The notes under the pieces were generated by a model, which did not search any database, was not told the origin of the DNA, and worked only from the letters and a program-made list of their open reading frames with translations. DNA of 64,000 nucleotides from Lonicera japonica (lineage: Eukaryota > Streptophyta > Magnoliopsida > Dipsacales > Caprifoliaceae). Positions 23,727 to 34,136 of this stretch are shown piece after piece. How positions within the stretch are numbered: position 1 is the first letter of the stretch; every line of letters begins with the position of its first letter. Position numbers and translations under genes: made by a program. The stretch covers positions 42,216,099 to 42,280,098 of the forward strand of contig CM038470.1 of assembly GCA_021464415.1 (NCBI GenBank), in the 5' to 3' direction.

Positions 23727-24231
23727 CAGTGGTGGAGCCAGAAATTTAGTTTAGGAAGGGCCAAAATTAATAGTCTTAACATTTTTTTATACACTATAAT
23801 AAGACCAAAATTAAAATATTATATTAAAATATTTAACATCTTATGCTTCAAAAATCAAAGTCACATATCTAATTGTAATATTTTCCTTCAAAACTTCGTA
23901 TCTTAAAAAAATTAAATAATATATTCATTGTCGATGATGAAAATCAAAATAATTGGATCTTTTTGAACCTAACATAACAAAAACACACAACCATACACTT
24001 AACTTATACATCCTATCACACAGACACCCCTCACCATTGCTTCCGCCCCTTTCCCCATAGACAAATCCAATGTTTTCTTACGAACCATCAGGGCAAAGTT
24101 TTCTTACGAACCATCACCCTGCATTTACCTCCTTTATCGCGCATAACCCCCTCAACATTTTATAGTACTGAAATTTTTCCCACAATCTTAGGTGGGGCCA
24201 CCGGGGGCCTAGCCAGGCGGCTCCGCACCTG
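23727..24231. mobile_element. Small TIR element, possibly hAT-type
   Basis: Left end CAGTGGTGGAGCCAGAAATT and right end (reverse) CAGGTGCGGAGCCGCC form an imperfect inverted repeat. This end type is common in plant genomes. The 8-bp flanks tacgtaag and cacgaatg match at five positions, so a duplication is only suggestive. The interior (505 bp) is noncoding. Confidence 0.45.
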
Positions 24232-27200
24232 CACGAATGGGAATTTAAGATTTTGAGAGATATAGTTTAACGTACATTAACGAATTATGTGTTTGTAAAT
24301 ATTGTGAATAAATTATTTTTTGCTTAATTTGTTGGAAAGTATTGTTTTGTATTTGGAAAAAAGCCTTAGACCGAGATGGATAAATTATTCAATTTCATGC
24401 TCTCCTCAGCAAAAGGTGATCAAAATTAATAATTTAAGATAAACATAAATATCTTACATTCTATTATAACTAATGAGTGATTGATACATTGATGTATCAG
24501 TTTTTTATATCCATTTATAATTACTCATCACTATCTATATTATATGTATATATATATCACACTTTCTATATTGAACATTTCATTTTAATATTAGTTTATT
24601 GGGATTGATATATATATAAATTAGTTTACTATACAAACACCATCATAAAAAATAATTTATGTTGTTGATCGTTAACTAGGTTTAAACTAACTCCTTTATA
24701 TAAACATAAAATAAAATTCTAGGGTTAAGGAAGAATTCCAAATTTGAGACCAAAGGAAATTACTTATTTCTATGATATAATGGGTTATAGGGTCTCGCTC
24801 CGTAATGTTTTATAACTCTAAGACGGACTCATGTTTAATAAAGAAAGGTAGTACTAATTTCATAATTTGATTTTATAATAAGGACAATTTTCATAATATT
24901 GATTTATTTTAAGGAAAATGATAAATGTTAATGGACAAATATACCCTTAATTAGTTCAAGTTAATGTAAAAAGCAACCATTATCTCTCTCTCTCTCTCTC
25001 CTCTCTCCGGTCCCCATTTCTTATATTTTCTCCCTCTCTCTAAAATCAAACACCTCACTCTCCCTTTCTAAAATTGACCGACCAAGCTCCGACCAACGAT
25101 CTCACCTCCTCTACCACCACCACCACCACCACTTGGCTCTCCAATCCTATCGCTGAGAGGAGCATCGATCTCATCATCTTCTTCTTGTATTTTCTGCAGG
25201 TGCAATCATAAAACATATATAACTTTTGATTGAACCGTTAGATTTAGCTGATTTTCAGATATGTTGTTCGGAAGACAAATTTACTATACCTTAATAAAAA
25301 TCGACCAATTTCGACAGTCCAATGGGATTTTGAAAAAAACAATCTGATCGCAACTCTCTTTCTTTTTTTTTTAACGAACCCTGCGTCGATCCATATATAT
25401 ATATATATTGAGTGGATGTTGATCTCATCAATTTTGTTATTCTATGTTTTGTAATGGTGCTAAAATCATTTTAGCACCTTCTGGTTATTGTCATATGCGT
25501 TGAAAGGTGGTATTAAATGGATTTAGTGTAAGTACCATTCCTTGGCTGCAATTTTTTGGAGCATTTCGAGTAAAAAAAGTCCTTCGTTCTTGTCTAGATT
25601 TGCACATCCCTTGGTCTTATTTTTATGAGTCTTGGTATTATTTTTTTTTAGCGTTGAAACTGTGCCCGAGAAGCAAAAATTGCGGAGATAAAAATTCATG
25701 TATATTTTTAATGTGCTCTTTAATGTGTGATTTTACTTAAATTTCAAAATTAATTTTTAAAGAAAAATTAGTGTTTTTATTAAGTGTTTTTTAAAAGAAA
25801 AGTGTTTTGTTGAATTATGTGCCTTGGTCCACGTTATGTATGATCTCCTGTGTGTTTAAATTGTCTCCATGTGTTTATCTTCTTTTATTATTGTGAGACT
25901 TGCTTTTTGGTTAAAGTAATATATATATATGTATAATTTCTTCTTTTCCTCTTTGATTGAGCACCGTTGGATGAGATTAGATGAGGCCATCTATTGCACA
26001 TATATACTTCTCTTTCTTTCTCTTTGTGCCCTAGAGAAAAATTGACAGCAGCCGCATAAACCAAAAATCCCCAGCCCTATTCTTCTGCTCTTTCTCTCTC
26101 TCAGTTCTCTCTCTAGAAAGTTAAAAAATTCAAGTTCTTAATTAGATTTTTTTTATGATTTAATCTAGAGATGGTTTTTAGATTGGTTAATATATTTTTC
26201 TCATCCTGAGAGAGAGTTTTGGTTACATTGTACTTCAAATTTTTGGGGTTTCTTTTGAGCCAAGATCGAATCTATTTGCTACGATTTTTTTCAGATCTAC
26301 ATGTCTATTTTCTTCTAAAATCAGGTACTATCTTTCTAAGTTTCATATCTCATTGTTCTTATTTTTGAGATCTATTTGTGTTATTTTAAAGCATTCGAAT
26401 GTGCCTTGATCTGTTCTTGATTGATAAAATTGTTCTGCACTGTTGTATATGTTTTTGCAGCTGCCTTTGATTGTTTCTGTTGAATCTATTGCTGTCTATA
26501 CTGTTTATATTGCTGCGAAATAGCTGAGAAAAATTGTGTTAGTTGGTGCTGAAAAATCTTTTAAGATTGCTGCCATTGAGACTTTAAAATATGTGCTATC
26601 TTTATTATTTATACTGCTGCGTATTTGAATCGTTCTTGGCAATTTTACTATTGAAAATTGTCATATTTTGGCCTTCGAAACTTTGCTGTAAATCGCTGCT
26701 GTGTATGAATTCTTTCTTGACTGAGATTATTGTTGTTCTTGATTCTTGTTGAGGTTATCTCGGATAGTTTGCTATTATTGGTTTGGTTTGTGAGTTTTGC
26801 CGAGTCGACCAGGTGAGGGAAGTGTGTACCCTTGGTATTGTACGGGATGTGCATTAGGGTCGTTGTATTCCTTTTGTCTGGATAAAACTCTTGTAAAAAA
26901 TTTTTAAATAGTGGATTTGTTCTGAGGTAGGGTGCCTCCGTGGATGTTTCTCTCACGTTGAGAGTTTACCACGTAAAAAACCCTTGTGTTGTGATTGATT
27001 GGTTTGATTGGTTGATTTTCTGTATTTGTTCATTAATTGCATCAATATCACAAAGGTTTTCAAGAATCTTAAAAAATTAAATAAGTGTTTCATGAAATTC
27101 AATTTTTACACTCTTGAAAAGTAAACTTCCAATTTATTATTAATTTTTGATTATCCATTGTGGGAATTTCATTTAGCACCTTCTGGTTACTGTCCAGGTG

Positions 27201-27807
27201 GTACTAAATGCATTTAACACCTTCTGGTTATTGTCATATGTGTTGACAGATGGTGCTATATACATTTAGCACCTTTTGGTTGTTATCATGTGTGTTGACA
27301 GATTGTGCCAAATGCATTTAGCATCTTCTGATTGTTGTTAGTGTCTTAATGAGACGTGAGATGTTATAAGGAAGAGGTATTAGTGTCTTTTTTGTACAGT
27401 GTCCTTAATTTACATAACTAATTTCTAAGTATCCTTTATAATTATGTTATTATTAGAATGAGCTCTTATGCCCAATTGCCCCTATTTCTATATGCCATCA
27501 AATATTAATTTCAAATGTTAATCCCTTCAAGAAACATCAATTAACTTACTTTTATGTAATCAATATCTACAACTAGTAATTAATTAACTCTGCCGGCCAT
27601 AATTAATAAGATTTGATATATTAATTTAGAAATGGGATGGAACATGTCTTACAAAAGTGTTTTTATCCTCAAATTAAGGTAAAAATTAAACCCGCAAAAC
27701 CACCCGATCATCTAAACGAGTCTCTCTCTCGGAGAAAACAATTGACTATATATATAGACCACAAATACATTCTTGCACATAAAATTATCCTCTTGTTAAT
27801 CTGGTTT
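24232..27807. other. Long intergenic region, simple repeats only
   Basis: No convincing gene. It contains a CT microsatellite (~24980-25003), a CAC run (~25115-25132), a TA run (~25396-25410), and the palindrome GGTGCTAAAAT/CATTTTAGCACC at ~25454-25478. 25200-25310 shares short blocks, including 'gatatgttgttcggaa', with the copia LTR at 52700-52760. Around 26080-26110 there is another CT-rich tract. Short open frames (for example 25507-25740) show no recognisable protein. Confidence 0.5.
27170..27345 (+). repeat. ~53-bp tandem repeat, ~3.5 units
   Basis: Units start with CATTTAGCACCTTCTGGTTA and contain 'gtgttgacaga'. Starts fall at ~27170, ~27214, ~27266 and ~27318 with moderate divergence. 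A single related unit lies at ~25466-25530. Confidence 0.75.
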
Positions 27808-28563
27808 CGATGATCGGCCATAGCAACTCACTTGTCCAAGAGAACAGATAACGAGATCAAGACCTACTGGAACATGCACCTCAAGAAAAGATTAACAAAG
27901 ATGGGCATTGATCCCATGACTCACAAGCCCAAAAGCAAGGCTGCACCGTCCGAGGACGGTGGCAAAAGTATGAAGCCGAAGCTAGACTCGGCTGTGACTC
28001 CAACCTCATGATGATAATGCAGCCCGCCTCCAGTAGCCCTAATTTCCAACCCCAGCTTGGTTCATCCCTCAAGGCTCGGCTCCTCAACAACCCCCCTTAA
28101 TTACCCTAGTATGCCTTGATGTACAAAAAGCTAGCATGGCAAGGGGGGCTTGGCCCAGGCTGAGCCTCGAGTCTCCCACTTCCACTTTGAGCTTCTCGGA
28201 GAACAGGCTCTGTCTCCCTCGCTGCCTCCGTTGTTGGATTTGGTGACATGGCGGCCATGAACTACAACAAAAACTTTGGCCCGTCCTTTAGGTGGGACCG
28301 TGATACAAGTGGTCGAAAATGAGTGGAAATGCTTGGGATAATCAAATAATTACTCTCTGGAGTTTGATGGAGTGGGAGATGCTGCTGTCAATACTACAAG
28401 CTTCATAGAAGGATTCACCGATCTTCCTGTAGACAATTCGTCTAACATCAGTTGGGGGACATTGGATAATGTGCTCGGCAATTTTGAAGAAAACATGCAT
28501 TATTGGAACAGTATATTAATTGTATGTGGTGAACTCATCGCAGTCGGATTTGCCTGTGTTTAG
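27808..28563 (+). pseudogene. R2R3-MYB exon-3 relic (MIXTA-like?)
   Basis: From 27808 the frame reads R, stop, [20 protein letters not shown], then [21 protein letters not shown], and stops at 28009. This is the second half of a plant R3 MYB repeat: the recognition helix and the KKRL-KMGIDP-TH linker. The early TGA (27811) replaces the invariant tryptophan. Plant R2R3-MYB genes usually split here, so the fragment matches exon 3 with a decayed splice acceptor. R2 and the first half of R3 are absent upstream. After 28009 the C-terminal frame shifts. 28372-28563 is open and ends with NFEENMHYWNSIL, resembling the C-terminal motif of subgroup-9 (MIXTA/MYB106-like) factors, which act in epidermal cell shaping. 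The subgroup call is tentative; the pseudogene call is firm. Confidence 0.85.
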
Positions 28564-29559
28564 ATCCATCAGCCAAAAATAATATTAATTAGGAGTGGTA
28601 GAATAAAAGGAAGATGACTGGTTAGATGTTAGTAGAATAATAAACTATGAAGTATTGAAGTGCTTGATGCTTTGTAACAAAACTAAGATATTATCATTAG
28701 TTGAGTGTAAAATCTTTCTCTTATCAATTTAGACAAGTTTAAGCATTTGTTCAATCTGTAATAATTATTAGGAAAGATAGTGGTTATTCAAGCATGCTGG
28801 CACCACGTGTCTATACTCAATATCAACAGCACAACTCCAAATATTTTCTATAATGAACATGTATATTATTAAGTGTCAAATTCGTCCCATGTCTTTATTA
28901 ATATTGAGTATAAACATAGAAAAGAGCAAACGTAAAACACGTGGACAAAGTTACCAGGGAAGATGCCACAAAATTTTACAGGATTACCCTATTGAAGGAT
29001 ATATATGGGAACACTTTGTCTCGGTAGCTTTTTATGTCAACTATTTTATCTGTAGATTTCTAATTGTAGTTCTGCTAGCTGGTCCATTAAGCCTAGAAGC
29101 TCCTCAACTCTAGTCCGTCGAACTTAAATAATTAAAGAAAATTACACTTCAATTCTCTCTGTCTAATTAAATTAAATTGCGTACACTTCAATTTTCTCTC
29201 TCTAGTTCTAGAAGCTCCTCAACCCTAGTCTATCAAACAACGTAAACTTAAACCACATGTGTGTGGTTTTATTTCAAAAGGTCTTGGCGGTATTAATCCG
29301 TGGATCCACCTGTCTTTTTAATCTAATGTTGAACTTCTAATCTTTCAATGTGAATCATGATATTTGAGCCAACCATTTTCTAACAAATTTGAGAAATCGT
29401 GAGCTAACATCCTTGTAGTATTGGTGCCAAAATTCCATTTACATGGATGTGTTTGTCAAACTCTTTGAAAAATCTTAAAGAAAAGTTAGAAAATGAAACT
29501 GTTTAGAAAAATATAAAAAAAAAAAAAACCACCATCTTTTTTAGACGATAAAATATTTT
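28564..29559. other. Intergenic spacer with a fold-back and a duplicated segment
   Basis: An imperfect fold-back pairs 28803-28823 (ccacgtgtctatactcaata...) with 28901-28944; a perfect 12-bp arm atattgagtata is followed after 24 bp by acacgtgg. Around 29095-29240 a ~110-bp segment with 'tagaagctcctcaac' and 'acacttcaattctctct' is tandemly duplicated. No gene is recognised. Confidence 0.55.
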
Positions 29560-30732
29560 GGGTATTCTTAAATGCACCCACATAATCCGTCTTCTCACCC
29601 CACTAAAAGTCAAAATTACGTTAATCTTAACCTAAAAAATAGCTTAAAACCCTTTCTTCTCACCCCGCTTTTTATACTTTGAAAAAATTGTCACTAATTT
29701 ATCTTCTCACCCATTTAAAGTTTTGAAAATTAAAAATTAATTAAAAAATTACATTCTTTCCGACAAACAAGCATATGCTATTTTCACTTAATTACATACA
29801 TCTCATAAATGTATGCTTATAATAAGTATTCTCATAATTTTATATAGAGTACTAGACTTTTATTTTTATTTTTATTTTTATTTGCACCGGCACAATAACA
29901 TTTTCAATGATGTTTTTTTTAATTTATTCAATCTTTTTATTTGAGCATGCATGCAAAGTTCAATAAAACTCATGTTAAGTTATCTAATGTTAAAGTTAAA
30001 CAAAGGTAGTGTTAACATGTGTCTAATATGTCATAAATATATATATATATATATATAACTATGTATTGTATGTTGTGTTTTTATTGTTTCAATATTTAAT
30101 TTCTTAAAATTACTCGTAAAAAAATATTGAAAAATGAAATAGTTTGGTGAGAAAATCTCTATCATTTTAATGTTTTTTAAGGAAATTGTTTTCTTGAATC
30201 TCTAAAAAATTAAATATCATAGAAATCGAAAGTAACAAAATATGTTAATAAATGATTTATTTTTATAAAAACTATTTTATTTTTCCAATTCATTTTTTCC
30301 CTTTTCACAAAAGATAACATATATTTACATACAACAAATTGATATTTTAATGTTTTTGAAGTAGTGAATTAAGTATTATATTTACTTATTTGATAAAGAT
30401 AAAAAATAAAATTTGTAAATAAATTTGAAATATGAATAATAACCATTTAAGAAAAGATTATATAAAATATCATATAATTATTGAAATTTTTAATAAAATT
30501 TATTAAGAACGATGTAAATTTTATTATTATGTTTTATCTTAATGAAAAAATTAATATTATTTAATGTTTTTATTTTTAGCGACGAAATTTTATCGTCCCT
30601 ATATCGTTTCAGTAAACTCACCCCACTACTGGGGTGAAGTGCAAGATTTTTTAAAGATTTGATGGGGTGAGAAGAAAGTATTCTCACACTGGAGTGAGAA
30701 AACTGATTTTGTGGGTGCATTTAAGAACACCC
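29560..30732. mobile_element. TIR DNA transposon, non-autonomous
   Basis: Ends GGGTATTCTTAAATGCACCC and (reverse) GGGTGTTCTTAAATGCACCC are inverted repeats with one mismatch in 20 bp. Similarity continues inward through 'TTCTCACCCC'. The flanking 8 bp aatatttt is identical on both sides (29552-29559, 30733-30740). The interior is AT-rich and noncoding. The terminus resembles that of the element at 42167 (GGGTGTCGGTAAAGGCACCC). Superfamily is uncertain: 8 bp suggests hAT, but the end similarity suggests Mutator-like. Confidence 0.75.
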
Positions 30733-32324
30733 AATATTTTTTAATAGCTTTATTAAAAAAAAAAACATATAAATTAAGTAAAACAATGTAGTTACAGGTT
30801 GCTTTTTGACTAAGTTCCAGGTTGCTTATAAGAAGGCATACATGAGCACATAAAGCCGCGACCTTAAGTTTGATGCACCGAATTAACGCTTCATTAATTA
30901 ATTTATTTATTTATAATTGAGAGGAGTTGGAGGTGGGGGAGTCATTGAAGTATAGAATTTACGTTCGATGCTTTTCGTCCTAAAAAATTTAGGTGAGGAG
31001 AGATTTTAGCATTTTTATAAATTGCCATAGACAGATTATTGATAGAGAATTTGAACTTGAGCTTTACAAGTGATGAAGTATTCGACTTCATTCCAACTCA
31101 ACCAAATCTCGGTATCAGAACAACGCTATTATACACCTTATTGACGAATTATATTCTCTAGCGTGTATAATTGAAGACATATTAATAGTTATTTCATTTC
31201 AACAACTATTTTGGGACCATGGTTATTACTTGAGCTTGTGACCTACGAAATTTTTTGCCAAGTGTGATAAAATGTGATTTGGTATGTGAAAATGCATTTT
31301 AATTTAGTATTTATGAAGACCTTTGGTGATACTTTTAGTTAGCTAGGGAGATTTTATGGTATACTAAAGCAAGAAAATAAAATGCACTGTATGATGATAC
31401 CGCTATTTAGAATGATTCAGATGTCGCTATTTAGAATGATTCAGATGTCACCGTGATACTAACCAGATTTGTGTTTGTAGCATGCTACACTAGTTAGTCC
31501 TTGTGGAAAATGCAAAATTTGCGGTTACCTACCAAAGCCAGACTTGATATGCCTCTCCTACAAAACTCTGCAAGAAAAATACTCAGTATAGTAATGTAAC
31601 TCAGCACAAGAAGCAGAGCACTCGATCAACAAAGAATGAGACACAATTTGTGATCTTACATTTTGTCAACTCAAATGAAGCAGTGAGATGAGATACCAAA
31701 TTATGTCTGCGTCAATACACTGCTGACGGGCATCTTACGCGTCTCTTCAGAAATGTGTTAAAGGGAAAATATTCTTTAACTAGCCGGGTAGCAGAGGTTC
31801 AATCATTTCAGTTGAACTCGACAGATTATGAGGTAAAGCGAAACAATTTGGGCAGCTAAACTGACACAATGTGTTAACCTTCTAAGTAAAACAATTTTGC
31901 GCGCACTTCTTGGAGAATGTCATCACTGGGAGTATTACAAGTCTCCTCTACCTTTCCTACTATTGAATGTTTGAGCACTACAAAATTTACAACCAACCAC
32001 AAATGTCTCATGTGCTTTCTTTTTTCCAGTAAAAACATAAAATTCACAGCAGACACAAAGTTCAGCTTGAATATTTTCATCGAATTATAACTCTTGCGCA
32101 GATGTCACAGCGTATTTCATACTGATTAAAAAGGACCCTTTTAAAGGCAAAAGAAGGATCAATGAAACCGAGTCTCATTATCCTTGTTCATTTAATTTGC
32201 TATGAGACTTGTATGTGAGATGTTAGTGTCAAGCAAGGAAAGAAAAGGTTTTTGCACTGCCAATCAAGCATGACTTAATCTTGGAAACAAACAAATGTTT
32301 CCATTATAAATTTGTCATCCCATC
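30733..32324. other. Intergenic spacer downstream of the glycosidase pseudogene
   Basis: A 28-bp direct repeat around 'cgctatttagaatgattcagatgt' lies at ~31400-31455. No open frame or RNA structure was recognised. Part may be the old 3' flank or UTR of the pseudogene on the minus strand. Confidence 0.45.
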
Positions 32325-33788
32325 TCACAAAAGGAATCGCGCCCATCTTCTAAAACTTTTAATTTCGCTTCCTCCAGAAACAGCCATTTCCCATCTGTCC
32401 CCCTTTACCAATTCCTCTGTAATACAACCTCCATTCATCAGCTTCACCATCCATTTGAACAAGACACGGTGATGCCACCCCTTTATCATCCCATCCATCT
32501 TCTTCGGACCACCTGAGCACCGGACCACCTTGAAGCCTCGTCCAATCCTTCAACCCATCAGCAGACACTGCCAATCCAATACTCCTCCCATTTGCATCAA
32601 CACCTTCATAAACCATCAAATACTTCCCATCTTTCCTGTTATTCGTCAAAACCCGAGCATTCAACACCCCAAATTCATCAAAACCACCATTAGCTCCTAT
32701 AATTATTTTCCCCAGTTTTACCCACCTTATTCCATCCCTCGACCTCATCATCCCAGTAGCAAAGTGCCCTTTTTCCGCATTGAATGAATGATGGTACATC
32801 CTAAGATCAACACTCACACGGTAAACAACCTGCGGCAACGCAATAAATAGAGAATCTCACTCACCATCCAATAATGCCCCAATATGATTCTCCCCCTCAA
32901 TTCTAGCCCAATGCCTCCCATCTTGACTCATTGCCAAACCTGGTGGCGACTTGAAAATCTCTCCAACCACACCATTTTCATCACTCTCATCGCATTTGTA
33001 CATTCTGTGCACACTTTCTGGATTTTCTAAACTAAATTCCGGAGAATTATCCAAAACAATCTCAATCTTTTCAGAACTAAAGCCGGTATAGTAAAGCCAG
33101 TAAACAGCACTGTTTACTCTAATTTTTGAACTAGCATAATCACCACCTCATAAGGCCTAACAGCCTGCGTATCCAATGCCCACCAATCTTTACTATGATT
33201 AAGCACCAGACCCATATCCCCACACGATTGAATCGGTCCTCTACCTCTCTCCCAATGAATTCCATTGCTAGAAACTGCCAATCCAACCAAATCCGAACAT
33301 GGGTTATGATTAGACCTTCCAATGTACCACATGTAGCACCTCGCTTCCTCATCAGCAAGATACCTTTTCACCACAGGAGATCCAATTTCAACATAGTCCC
33401 AAGAATTCATTGTCCCCAAATCAAACACCAAGCCTTTAGACGAAAATTTGAAGAAGTGGGTGTTTCTGGGGTTTGAACACCTGGAGTTGAATTGGGCTCA
33501 ATTTTCGAATTCTCTTCAGTTACATTATCCTCCTTATTGGTGTTTGGTTTTGCAGAGCAGTGGGTGAGAAAGAGGAGACTATACTTGTTTCTAGGGTTAG
33601 AGAGTGGGGCTAGTCGAGGGTTGAGAAAGGTATAACATCCATAAAGATCGAGCAGTCTGGTAAGAGGGCATGATAGAGTTCGTAAGCTAATTGGGTTTGT
33701 TAACCTTCTTGTGGTGGGGAAAGTTGCTAGGGCATTAACGAACTTGGGGGCAGTAATTGATACTGATGCTGTTACAATCGATAGGCAT
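32325..33788 (-). pseudogene. GH43/arabinanase-levansucrase-like beta-propeller pseudogene
   Basis: Minus-strand fragments collinearly cover one protein of ~470 residues without introns. The N-terminal part is Ser/Thr/basic and resembles a plastid transit peptide. Then come GLVFDLGTMNSWDYVEIGSP, CYMWYIGRSNHNP, GLAVSSNGIHWERG, YWLYYTGF, PGLAMSQDGRHWARI, FATGMMRSRDGIRWVKLG, YLMVYEGVDANGRSIGLAVS and DEWRLYYRGIG. The repeated 'glavS-DG-hW' blades are typical of five-bladed propeller glycosidases of the arabinanase/levansucrase/invertase fold. Lesions on the coding strand: a frame disagreement near the only candidate ATG (33786-33788), frameshifts near 33441-33449, 33128-33137 and 32385-32392, and an in-frame TGA at 32857-32859 where tryptophan is expected. 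Sequencing error is unlikely to explain all five. It sits 350 bp downstream of the end of mS23, on the same strand. Confidence 0.85.
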
Positions 33789-34136
33789 GTCTAACTGCAA
33801 AGAGAAGGTAACACGTGCCAACAATGGAGAATTCAAACAAGTGTCAACAAAACACAGGGAAGCTGAAGTTTCAGTTGATAAAACCCTGTTTGGTGAGCAT
33901 ATATAAGCAAAACCAGAAGCCATTACGTTTCACCTAAAAGAAACTCCACAATTATAGCTTTAAATTTCCAACTGCACTGATGCTTTTAGGGACAATAAAT
34001 CTCAAAGAAAACCCATGCAAATTCTACATACGATTAAAACTGACCGAGTCGATAAATTAGCGGAACTAAACTTCAAAAGACAAAGATTACTCGCATTTTT
34101 TCTTTTTGGGTTTGGGGGATGAATTTTAAGGTAACA

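Noticed and set aside
32859..32885. A possible short intron in the glycosidase (GTGAGT...GCAG) that would remove the TGA
   Set aside because: It would be only ~35 bp, too short for a plant intron. The frame continues unchanged on both sides with family-like sequence, so a nonsense change is simpler.
33735..33923. A 62-codon minus-strand frame beginning MASGFAYICSPN as the N terminus of the glycosidase
   Set aside because: Its frame differs from the transit-peptide-like frame that runs collinearly into the propeller blades. It stops before any recognisable domain.
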